From CAZEJK01 sp964512045 (GTDB lineage: Bacteria; Acidobacteriota; Thermoanaerobaculia; Thermoanaerobaculales; Sulfomarinibacteraceae), in NCBI GenBank assembly GCA_964512045.1, contig CAZEJK010000226.1, forward strand, positions 1 to 8,295: a stretch of DNA of 8,295 nucleotides. The letters run 5' to 3'. The position numbers were made by a program, and so were the translations under genes. A model generated the notes under the pieces. The model saw only the letters and a list, made by a program, of their open reading frames with translations. It did not search any database and was not told where the DNA came from. This document shows positions 1 through 8,295 of this stretch, piece by piece (within the stretch, counting starts at the first letter, position 1; every line of letters begins with the position of its first letter).

Positions 1-301
1 ACTGAGTCGCAGGCTCAGGTTATCATACGTGTCGGCGGGATGAAGGTTGCCTTGGGCGGGGAGGAGCCGCGACGCCGACTCGGTGGTTGCGGCTATCGGA
101 GACCGGCGTCCAGTGCGTCGTTGGTGAAGCCGACGGGCGGACACGATCCCAGATCCAGCTCTCATCTCCCTGCGAGACGCAGGCTGTCACGGCTGAAGGA
201 CGCTGCGATCCGGGTTGTGGCGGCCCGCGCGTGCCCCGGCGAAGCCGCGGTGGGTGGTTGGCGGTAGCGAAGCCGGATCAACAGCCCATCAACGATCCAC
301 A

Positions 302-332
302 CCCCCAGCGCCCCCACCCCCTGTACAACCCC
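302..332 (-). other. Putative G-quadruplex motif on the minus strand
   Basis: On the plus strand there are four C runs of 5, 5, 5 and 4 bases (302-306, 311-315, 317-321, 329-332), separated by 4, 1 and 7 bases. The minus strand therefore fits the classical four-tract quadruplex consensus (tracts of at least three G, loops of 1-7). It lies about 117 bases before the brxE start, overlaps the candidate -35 hexamer and sits on the template strand. Whether it folds or affects transcription is inference; GC-rich genomes produce such motifs by chance. Confidence 0.4.
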
Positions 333-350
333 TCCGGAACCTCGCACAAT
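322..350 (+). promoter_or_regulatory. Candidate sigma70-like promoter for the brx operon
   Basis: A -35-like hexamer tgtaca (322-327, 4/6 to TTGACA) is followed after exactly 17 bases by a -10-like hexamer cacaat (345-350, 4/6 to TATAAT, keeping the A at position 2 and T at position 6). Transcription would start near 357 and leave a leader of about 90 bases before brxE. It is the best pair I found in the leader, but 4/6 matches with correct spacing also occur by chance, and high-GC hosts often use looser promoters. Confidence 0.3.
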
Positions 351-435
351 GGGGCCGTGCTGCAGGTGTGGGGAACAGGTTCGACACGGTTGGTTGGACG
401 AGCGCGCATCGCGGGGTCGGTGCTCGCCCGGCATG

Positions 436-441
436 CGGAGG
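436..441 (+). promoter_or_regulatory. Ribosome binding site of brxE
   Basis: The sequence cggagg ends seven bases before the ATG at 449. It selects this start over upstream in-frame candidates such as the GTG at 215, whose extra 78 residues would be low-complexity and would run through the leader. The brxB start carries the same gcggagg core with the same seven-base spacing. Confidence 0.7.
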
Positions 442-448
442 CTTCGCC

Positions 449-1015
449 ATGGCGCGGCTGAGCGCGGGTGTGCTGGACGGGATGCTGGCGCTGCAGCTGG
501 TGGTGGCGTGGGCGGGGGAGGGAGCGTGCGAGCCGCCGCGGCTGGGCTGGTGGCGCACGGATCTCGTCGACCCGGCCGGCGGCGGCGATCTGCTCCGCCG
601 CCTGCTGCCGCGCACACACCGCTGGGCGGCGCTGCGGGCCGTGCGCGTGGCCGCGCGGCGGGCCGACGCGGCCGCGCGCAACGGTCTGCCGAGCCCGGAC
701 GCCGCCCGCACCGTCTTCCATCTCGGCTTCGAGGTGGACGAGCAGCTCGAGGAGCGCCTGGCGCTGCACACGGCCTCCGCCATCGATCCGGCCGACGCGC
801 TCGCGCTGCCGGTGGACCTGACCGCACCGTTCGACCGCGAAGCGCTCGCAACCGCCCTTGCACACCCTGAGGGCCGCGGCCACTCGGTCGAGCCCGCCGG
901 CCGTCGGGTCACCGGCCCGGTGCCGGACGCGCCGGAGGAGGCGCTGCGCCGCCTGGTGGCCGAGCTGCCGCCGTTTCCCGCCACCTACCCGATGCCGTAC
1001 TTCGTGGTGGCGTGA
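449..1015 (+). CDS. brxE: BrxE-like protein of BREX type 6, function unknown
   Basis: This is a small soluble protein of 188 residues in first place in the operon. It is called BrxE because it precedes brxA-brxB-brxC-pglX, the arrangement described for BREX type 6, and because its sequence looks like that family as I remember it: a hydrophobic N-terminal helix (about 10-22), an LGWW motif (32-35), a Gly-rich turn followed by LLPRTHRWA (52-60), an Arg/Ala-rich helix (61-78), an acidic helical stretch around EVDEQLEERL (95-104), and an aromatic/proline C-terminus TYPMPYF (179-185). No enzymatic motif, metal-binding cluster or transmembrane helix is visible. The N-terminal hydrophobic stretch is short and has no signal-peptide layout. 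The start is fixed by a good ribosome binding site, and the TGA shares one base with the brxA ATG. Early codons are rich in G endings, unlike most of the operon. The activity of BrxE in defence is not known; a regulatory or accessory role would be a guess from its position. Confidence 0.72.
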   Translation: MARLSAGVLDGMLALQLVVAWAGEGACEPPRLGWWRTDLVDPAGGGDLLRRLLPRTHRWAALRAVRVAARRADAAARNGLPSPDAARTVFHLGFEVDEQLEERLALHTASAIDPADALALPVDLTAPFDREALATALAHPEGRGHSVEPAGRRVTGPVPDAPEEALRRLVAELPPFPATYPMPYFVVA

Positions 1016-1791
1016 TGGCGGTAGCGCGACGCCCCCCGACCGTCAACGCCGAGGCGGCCGAGCTGCACACCCGCCTGCAGAAGCTCACCCTGGCGGTGGA
1101 CGCCTCGCGCGCCTACTGGGCGAACGCCGACCCGGCCGAGCCGCCGGCCGACCAGGCGCTGCGCGCGTTCGAGGAGCGTTGGTTCGGGTCCGCCAGCCAG
1201 GAGTGGATCCGCCGCCTGCTGGCCGACCTCCGCGCCCGCTATGACGCCTTCCCGGAGGCGCTCGCCGTGCTCGGACGCTGGCGCGACATGACCCCGGCCA
1301 CCCGGCGGCTGATCTGCCACTGGCACCTCCAGCTGGCCGACCCGCTGTACCGCCGCTGCACCGCAGAGCTGCTCGTCGCGCGCCGCGCGGGCGCCACCCC
1401 GGAGCTGGACCGCCCGGTGGTGGAGCGCTGGGTGGCGGCGGCCGTCGGCGAGCGCTGGCGTCCGGCCACCGTCACCAAGTTCTCCCGCAACCTGCTCACC
1501 ACCGCCGCCGAGGCGGGCCTGGTGACGCCGCCGCCGGACCCGCGCCGCGCGGTCCTGCCGAGCGTGCCCGACATCGCCCTCGGCTACCTGCTCCACCTGC
1601 TGCGCACCGTCGAGCACACCGGCAGCGTGAGCCGCAACCCGTACCTCGCCTCGGTGGGGATCGGCGCCGACGCGCTCCACCGCCGGATCGCCGGCGTGGC
1701 AGGCGTCAGTGCCCGCCGCCTGGGCGACGTGGAGTCGTTCGAGTGGCATCACGCCACCCTCGGCGAGTGGGCGGCGGAGGCTGTCCGATGA
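1015..1791 (+). CDS. brxA: BrxA, DUF1819-family BREX protein
   Basis: This encodes a 258-residue, mostly helical, Arg-rich protein. It belongs to the BrxA (DUF1819) family, judged from its position directly before brxB and from the family-like pattern: an N-terminal stretch with LHTRLQKLTL (17-26), a central segment CHWHLQLADPLYRRCTAELL (101-120), and a region around RWRPATVTKFSRNLLTTAAE (147-166) followed by AGLV (167-170), which resembles the conserved 'W...T..K..RnLL..L...GLl' signature. BrxA homologues are small DNA-binding helical proteins with a fold likened to NusB; their exact part in exclusion is unsettled. The ATG at 1015 overlaps the brxE stop (TGATG). A GTG three bases earlier would add one residue and give a four-base overlap. 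Only a weak GGTGG lies upstream, so translation probably depends on coupling to brxE. The stop overlaps brxB. The length is somewhat above the roughly 200 residues typical of BREX-1 BrxA. Confidence 0.82.
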   Translation: MAVARRPPTVNAEAAELHTRLQKLTLAVDASRAYWANADPAEPPADQALRAFEERWFGSASQEWIRRLLADLRARYDAFPEALAVLGRWRDMTPATRRLICHWHLQLADPLYRRCTAELLVARRAGATPELDRPVVERWVAAAVGERWRPATVTKFSRNLLTTAAEAGLVTPPPDPRRAVLPSVPDIALGYLLHLLRTVEHTGSVSRNPYLASVGIGADALHRRIAGVAGVSARRLGDVESFEWHHATLGEWAAEAVR

Positions 1792-2438
1792 GCCCAGAGC
1801 CGAGCCCGCCACCCACCGTCCGCACCGACCTCGACGAGGCGCTCGCCGCCCTCAAGCGCGACCTGGTCGCCGACGGCGGCCCGCAGATCAGCACCATGCG
1901 CAGCTACCGTTTCGCCATCGTGCCGTACCGCCCGGCCGACGAGTACGCGCTCCGCCAGCGCCTGCGCACCCTCACCAGCGAACTCCAGGCCGCCGGCTGG
2001 AACGTCCTCAGCATCTCGCTGCATGCCCTGCTGATGCGCCGCATCCGCGCCCTCGGCGAGGAGGTGGTGGAGCGCCTCATCGAGCGCGAGCGTCGCCTCC
2101 ACCACAAGAGCCCGGAGCGCGCCCTCAACCACCTCAAGGAGAAGATCCTGCCGCTGGTGGAGGGTCCGGACGGGATCGCCGCCGACGTGGTCGCGCAGAT
2201 CGCCGACTTCGCCGACGCCCACCCGGACGCCGCCGAGCGCAGCCTGGTGCTGGTGGGCCGCGCCGGCGCGCTCTACCCGTTCTTCCGCACCTCGGCGCTG
2301 CTCAAGCACATCGACGGCAAGACCCGCGCCATCCCGGTGGTGCTCCTCTACCCGGGCGAGCGTCGCGACATCAACGCACTCTCGTTCATGGGCGAGCTGC
2401 CCGCCGACCGCGACTACCGGCCGCGGGTGTACCCGTAG
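1788..2438 (+). CDS. brxB: BrxB, DUF1788-family BREX protein
   Basis: This 216-residue protein matches the BrxB (DUF1788) family. Recognisable pieces are the N-terminal strand RFAIVPYRPADE (41-52), the helix and strand around QAAGWNVLSISLHALL (67-82), the core GRAGALYPFFRTSALL (157-172), the strand VVLLYPG (184-190), LSFMG (198-202) and a C-terminal YRPRVY (210-215). BrxB is needed for both defence and methylation in tested BREX-1 systems, and is thought to work together with BrxC, PglX and PglZ; no catalytic activity is assigned and none is visible here. The ATG at 1788 was chosen because it forms an ATGA overlap with the brxA stop and has AGG seven bases upstream; the upstream in-frame start at 1743 would lie deep inside brxA. 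The first dozen residues are Pro/Ser-rich and probably disordered. The length is close to the family norm of about 200. Confidence 0.85.
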   Translation: MSPEPSPPPTVRTDLDEALAALKRDLVADGGPQISTMRSYRFAIVPYRPADEYALRQRLRTLTSELQAAGWNVLSISLHALLMRRIRALGEEVVERLIERERRLHHKSPERALNHLKEKILPLVEGPDGIAADVVAQIADFADAHPDAAERSLVLVGRAGALYPFFRTSALLKHIDGKTRAIPVVLLYPGERRDINALSFMGELPADRDYRPRVYP

Positions 2439-2449
2439 GAGGGGAGAGG
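2438..2449 (+). promoter_or_regulatory. Strong double ribosome binding site of brxC
   Basis: The short gap between brxB and brxC is almost purely purine. GGAGGGG (2438-2444) lies nine bases and GAGAGG (2444-2449) four bases before the ATG at 2454. It partly overlaps the brxB stop codon TAG. It suggests that brxC is initiated independently and strongly, in contrast to the overlapping brxE-brxA-brxB block. Confidence 0.6.
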
Positions 2450-2453
2450 CTGG

Positions 2454-5400
2454 ATGCAGATCCACGAGCTGTTCGAACGCGACGTCACCCGCGACATCCC
2501 GCCGGTGGTCTACTTCCACGAGCAGGACCCGGCCAAGCTCCGTGCCGAGGTCAGCGAGTACATCATCACCGGCGGCTACCCGCCCGGCGACCCGCGCGCC
2601 CGCCGCGTCGAGCACGGCATCCACGAGGGGTTCGTGGGCCTGCTCACCGGCATCGCGGACGCGCTTGAGCGCCCCGGCGGCGCCGAGCTGCCCGCCTCCT
2701 GGATCTCCGGCTTCTACGGCTCCGGAAAGTCGAGCTTCGCCAAGCTCCTCGGCATGGCCCTCGATGGCGTGAAGCTCGACGACGACACCCCGCTCGCCGA
2801 CGCCCTGCTCGCCCGCGACGACTCGCCCCGCCGCCAGGAGCTCCTCGACGCGTGGAACGCCGTCCAGGACCTGATCGACCCGATCGCGGTGGTGTTCGAC
2901 GTGGGCGCGGTGGCGCGCGACAACGAGCACATCCACACCGCGGCGCTGCGCCAGCTGCAGCGGCGTCTCGGCTACTCCAAGACCTCCAACCTGGTCGCCG
3001 AGTGGGAGCTCAAGCTCGAGCAGGACGGCCAGTGGGACGCGTTCCAGGATGCGGCCGGCCGCGCCCTCGGCACGCCGTGGCGCGAGCTCAAGGACACCCG
3101 CCTCGCCGAGGACCACTTCTCGCACGCGATGCACGTGCTCCAGCCGGACCGCTACCTGACCCCCACCGACTGGGTCGACAGCCACGCCGGGGTCAGCGGC
3201 CTCGCCGGCACCGCCCCGGCGGAGACCATCGCCGCCATCGCCGCCATGCTCGACCACCGCGCCGTCGGCCGCACCCTGTTCCTGGTGATCGACGAGGTCA
3301 GCCAGTACGTCCATGCCGACCACGACCGGATGCTCCGTCTGCAGTCGTTCGTCTCCGACCTGGGCCGCCGCCTCAAGGGCCGCGCCTGGCTGCTCGCCAC
3401 CGGCCAGCAGAAGCTCGAGGACGCCGGCGACGCGATCACCATCGGCAAGCTGAAGGACCGCTTCCCGGTCGCGCTGCGCGTCCACCTCGGCGCCGCCAAC
3501 ATCCGCGACGTGGTCCACCGCCGCCTGCTCAAGAAGCGCGCCGACGCCGAGACCATGCTCCGCGAGCTGTTCACCGCCCACCGCTCCGACCTCAAGCTCC
3601 ACGGCTACGCATGCGCCGACATCACCGAGGAGGACTTCGTCGAGGTCTACCCGATGCTCCCCGGCCACGTCGACCTGCTCCTGCAGATCACCACCAACCT
3701 GCGCAGCCGCTCCTCGCGCACCCAGGGCGACGACCACGCGATCCGCGGCCTCCTCCAGCTCCTGGGCGAGCTGTTCCGCACTCAGCGGCTGGCCGAGCGC
3801 GAGGTGGGCGAGCTGGTCACCCTGGACGCCATCTTCAAGGTCCAGCACACCGCCCTCGACCCGGACGTGCAGACCGCCCTGGCGCGGATCGCCGACAGCC
3901 CCGAGCTCGCCGACGACGAGCTGGCGCAGCGCGCCGCCCGCGCCGTCGCGCTCCTCGAGCTGATCCAGGAGCAGCAGCCCACCACCCCGGAGCTGGTGGC
4001 CTCCTGCCTGTACGACCGGCTCGGCTGCGGCAACCGCACGCCGGCGGTGCGCGAGGCGCTGGAGCGCCTTCGCCGCGAGAACCTGGTCGGCTTCTCCGAC
4101 AAGCACGGCTACAAGATCCAGAGCTCCGCCGGCCAGGAGTGGGAGCGCGAGCGGCGCGACATCGCGGTCACCGCCGACGTCCGCAGCGAGCTGGTGCGCC
4201 TCAAGCTGCGCGAGCTGGTCGATGCGCCCGAGCGCCCCCGCTACCGTGGCGTGGCGTTCCCGTTCGCCGCCGTCTACTCCGACGGCCGCGCCGCCGACGA
4301 CGTCAAGGTGCTCGACCCGCGCTCCGGCGCCGCCGTCACCGTCGACCTCCGCTACCTGCCGCACGCCGCCGACCGCGTCGCCTCCACCTGGGTGCAGCGC
4401 TCCGACCAGGACCCGCTGCGCGACCGGATGGTGTGGGTGGTGGGCGACCCCGGCCGGATCGACGCCATCGCCCGCGACCTCAGCCAGTCGCGCGCCATGG
4501 TCGGCCGCTACGAGGGCCGCCGCGACTCGCTGCCGCGCGAGAAGCAGCGCCTGCTGATCGAGGAGCAGAGCCTTCAGGAGGCGCTCGACAGCCGCCTGCG
4601 CGACGCCGTCGCCGAGGCGTACTTCGCCGGCGAGGTGTACTTCCGCGGCGCCGCCACCGCCCCGCGCGACCACGCCGACGCGTTCGGCCCGGCGCTCACG
4701 CGCATCGCCGAGCGCTGGCTGCCCGAGCTCTACCCCCACTTCACCGACATCGCCGTCACCGACTCCGAGCTCAACCAGCTCCTCGAGCCGAACCTCGCCG
4801 GCCCGTCCACCAAGCTCATGGACGACGGCCTCGGCGTGCTCGCCCTCGACTCCGGCCGCTACGTCGCCTCCTGCCACGGCACGGTGCCGCAGCGGATCGC
4901 CGACAAGATCGCCACCGACCGCGGCGTCTCCGGCAGCACCCTGATCAGCCACTTCGCCCGGCCCCCGTACGGCTACCCGCCGGACGTGATCAAGGCGTGC
5001 GTCGCCGGCCTGCTGCGCGGCAGCCAGATCCGCATCCGCCCCGACCGCGGCCCGGAGATCACCTCCGTGCGCGACCCGGGGGTGCGCGACCTGTTCCGCA
5101 AGGTCAAGGAGGGCCTCGGCCGCGCCGACATCTTCCCGGCGCGCGAGGGCGACGTCAGCCCGCGCGACCGGGTGGCGATCTGCCAGCTGTTCGAGCAGAC
5201 CCTCGGCGTCCAGCTCGACCGCGAGAACGACGCCATCGCCGACGCCGTCTTCTCCTACCTGCCGGCCCAGCGCGAGACCCTCCGCGAGGTCCTCGCCCGG
5301 CTCGCGCGCCTGCCCGGCGCCCCCGAGCCGCCACCCGCCGTCGGCCGCCTCGGCCGCGCGCTCGAGGCGTGCCTCGGCACCCGCCAGGTGGAGCCGATCG

Positions 5401-6077
5401 TGGTCGCGGTCAAGGAGAACCTCGACCGCCTCCGCGACGGCCTCGAGCAGCTTCGGATCCTCGACACCGATCTGTCGGACGAGGCGATCGCTGCGCTCCG
5501 GGACGCCGCCGAGGTGCGCGACCACCACGCAGCCCAGCTCGGGGCCGTCGGCGAGGCCGGCGAGGCCGCTGAGGCCATCGCCGCCATCCAGCGCCACCTC
5601 GCGGGCGAGCGCCCGTGGCGTGGGCTGACCGCGCTCACCGCGGCGCTCCAGTCGGTCCGTGCCCGCTACCTCGAGGTCCGCCGCCGGCTGCTCGCCGACC
5701 AGGGCGAGCGCCTGGAGGCCGCCACCCGCCGGCTCAAGGCCCGCGACGGCTTCGGCAGCCTCGACGCCGACGCCGCCCACCGCGTGCTCCGCCCGCTCCA
5801 GGAGGCGGCGGCCGACACCACCGCCGACGCCCTCTACCCGAGCCTCGCCGAGCTCCGCGACCGGTTCCCGGCCGCCCTTGCCGCCGCCGAGGAGGCCGCC
5901 CATGCCCGCCTCGACGAGGCGCTCGAGGCCGCCACCTCACAGCGCGTGGTGACCGTCGCCGCCAGCCTGCGCGGGCGCGAGCTGGCCAGCCCCGCAGAGC
6001 TCGACGAGCTCGTCGACGAGCTGCGCGAGCGCCTCGGCCCGCCGCTGGCGAACGGCCACCGCGTGCGGATCGTGTAG
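2454..6077 (+). CDS. brxC: BrxC, large P-loop ATPase of BREX
   Basis: This encodes 1207 residues, the usual size of BrxC (about 1200). An ATPase domain lies near the N-terminus. Walker A is GFYGSGKS (86-93, catalytic K92), and Walker B is TLFLVIDEV (274-282) with D280 and E281. A sensor-like strand WLLATGQQKLED follows (312-323), and then KLKDRFP (332-338), a pattern typical of BrxC. The opening residues MQIHELFERDVTRDI and the phrase GGYPPGDPRARRVEHGI (40-56) also fit the family. The rest is a long helical body with no recognisable enzymatic motif; the last 250 residues are rich in Arg, Glu, Leu and Ala and look coiled-coil-like. BrxC is essential for exclusion in tested BREX systems; it corresponds to PglY of BREX-2 and probably uses ATP to assemble or move the BREX complex on DNA in the cytoplasm. 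The frame is intact, with no insertion or broken motif. The gene ends 12 bases before pglX. Codon use is strongly C-ending throughout. Confidence 0.93.
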   Translation: MQIHELFERDVTRDIPPVVYFHEQDPAKLRAEVSEYIITGGYPPGDPRARRVEHGIHEGFVGLLTGIADALERPGGAELPASWISGFYGSGKSSFAKLLGMALDGVKLDDDTPLADALLARDDSPRRQELLDAWNAVQDLIDPIAVVFDVGAVARDNEHIHTAALRQLQRRLGYSKTSNLVAEWELKLEQDGQWDAFQDAAGRALGTPWRELKDTRLAEDHFSHAMHVLQPDRYLTPTDWVDSHAGVSGLAGTAPAETIAAIAAMLDHRAVGRTLFLVIDEVSQYVHADHDRMLRLQSFVSDLGRRLKGRAWLLATGQQKLEDAGDAITIGKLKDRFPVALRVHLGAANIRDVVHRRLLKKRADAETMLRELFTAHRSDLKLHGYACADITEEDFVEVYPMLPGHVDLLLQITTNLRSRSSRTQGDDHAIRGLLQLLGELFRTQRLAEREVGELVTLDAIFKVQHTALDPDVQTALARIADSPELADDELAQRAARAVALLELIQEQQPTTPELVASCLYDRLGCGNRTPAVREALERLRRENLVGFSDKHGYKIQSSAGQEWERERRDIAVTADVRSELVRLKLRELVDAPERPRYRGVAFPFAAVYSDGRAADDVKVLDPRSGAAVTVDLRYLPHAADRVASTWVQRSDQDPLRDRMVWVVGDPGRIDAIARDLSQSRAMVGRYEGRRDSLPREKQRLLIEEQSLQEALDSRLRDAVAEAYFAGEVYFRGAATAPRDHADAFGPALTRIAERWLPELYPHFTDIAVTDSELNQLLEPNLAGPSTKLMDDGLGVLALDSGRYVASCHGTVPQRIADKIATDRGVSGSTLISHFARPPYGYPPDVIKACVAGLLRGSQIRIRPDRGPEITSVRDPGVRDLFRKVKEGLGRADIFPAREGDVSPRDRVAICQLFEQTLGVQLDRENDAIADAVFSYLPAQRETLREVLARLARLPGAPEPPPAVGRLGRALEACLGTRQVEPIVVAVKENLDRLRDGLEQLRILDTDLSDEAIAALRDAAEVRDHHAAQLGAVGEAGEAAEAIAAIQRHLAGERPWRGLTALTAALQSVRARYLEVRRRLLADQGERLEAATRRLKARDGFGSLDADAAHRVLRPLQEAAADTTADALYPSLAELRDRFPAALAAAEEAAHARLDEALEAATSQRVVTVAASLRGRELASPAELDELVDELRERLGPPLANGHRVRIV

Positions 6078-6083
6078 GGGAGG
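6077..6083 (+). promoter_or_regulatory. Ribosome binding site of pglX
   Basis: The 12-base gap between the brxC stop TAG and the pglX ATG contains GGGGAGG (6077-6083), six bases before the start at 6090. It resembles the brxC initiation region in sequence and in abutting the preceding stop codon, and it decides the pglX start, since no other in-frame ATG or GTG nearby has such a site. Confidence 0.6.
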
Positions 6084-6089
6084 GTGTGG

Positions 6090-8295
<2,206 letters not shown>

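Larger units (their letters stand above)
1..448. other. Non-coding leader upstream of the brx operon
   Basis: I see no gene in this stretch. Several reading frames are open, but their translations are low-complexity Arg/Ala/Pro/Gly-rich, lack recognisable motifs and overlap one another on both strands, as expected for random GC-rich DNA. It is less regular than the coding part, with more A and T and no codon-position periodicity that I can see. It holds a C-rich tract (302-332), a weak sigma70-like promoter (322-350), a 7-base inverted repeat gacgccg/cggcgtc (71-77 and 104-110), and a 9-base direct repeat gcgaagccg (239-247 and 267-275) with an 8/9 copy at 124-132. No tRNA, terminator or regulator gene was found. 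By position it is the operon's control region, possibly including intergenic DNA belonging to whatever lies further upstream. Confidence 0.6.

Noticed and set aside
2..18. Inverted repeat ctgag/ctcag with a seven-base loop as a possible terminator of an upstream gene.
   Set aside because: The stem is only five pairs and no T run follows.
371..395. The gttcgac near 379-385, which looks like the T-loop of a tRNA.
   Set aside because: The flanking bases do not pair into a T-stem, and no acceptor or anticodon arm can be formed around it.
162..984. Overlapping minus-strand frames across the leader and brxE.
   Set aside because: They are low-complexity, have no good ribosome binding site and overlap one another in several frames; the plus-strand brxE has a proper start and operon context.
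2852..5572. A plus-strand frame of about 900 codons overlapping brxC.
   Set aside because: The product is almost entirely Arg, Pro, Ala and Gly, typical of a shifted frame in GC-rich DNA, and it lies wholly inside brxC, which has intact ATPase motifs.
1749..5903. A minus-strand open frame of over 4 kb opposite brxB and brxC.
   Set aside because: Its codons align exactly with the sense codons of brxB and brxC, so it stays open simply because those genes lack TTA, CTA and TCA. It ends where TCA first occurs (5937-5939 lies just beyond). The translation is repetitive Val/Ala/Gly/Glu/Leu with no domain.

Overview
The window is a very GC-rich stretch of bacterial DNA. Codons end almost always in C or G, and the codons TTA, CTA and TCA are nearly absent. 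It carries the 5' two-thirds of a BREX (bacteriophage exclusion) anti-phage operon. The composition and strong Shine-Dalgarno sites fit a high-GC lineage such as Actinomycetota or Myxococcota, but no housekeeping gene is present, so the host cannot be named from this sequence.

Layout: positions 1-448 contain no gene I can support. They form the leader of the operon, with a weak candidate promoter (322-350), a C-rich run that on the minus strand fits the G-quadruplex consensus (302-332), and a few short repeats. Five genes on the plus strand then follow with almost no spacing: brxE (449-1015), brxA (1015-1791), brxB (1788-2438), brxC (2454-6077) and the start of pglX (6090 to the window end, without a stop codon). 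The first three overlap by 1-4 bases and are probably translationally coupled. brxC and pglX each follow a 12-15 base purine-rich gap with a strong ribosome binding site. No terminator or internal promoter is visible, so the five genes look like one transcript that continues past the window.

The order brxE-brxA-brxB-brxC-pglX, with a small BrxE-like protein in first place, matches the subtype described as BREX type 6, whose remaining genes (pglZ, brxD, brxHI) would be expected just beyond position 8295. In the known BREX model, PglX methylates an adenine in a short non-palindromic site to mark host DNA, while BrxB, the large ATPase BrxC and the phosphatase-superfamily PglZ, with PglX, block replication of unmarked phage DNA. 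BrxA is a small DNA-binding protein. BrxE has no known activity and is the most obscure component here.

Points worth a second look are the type 6 assignment and the unknown BrxE, a sharply bounded patch of G-ending codons over the catalytic NPPY motif of pglX, a change in composition after it near the expected target-recognition region, and the structured leader with no regulator gene in view.
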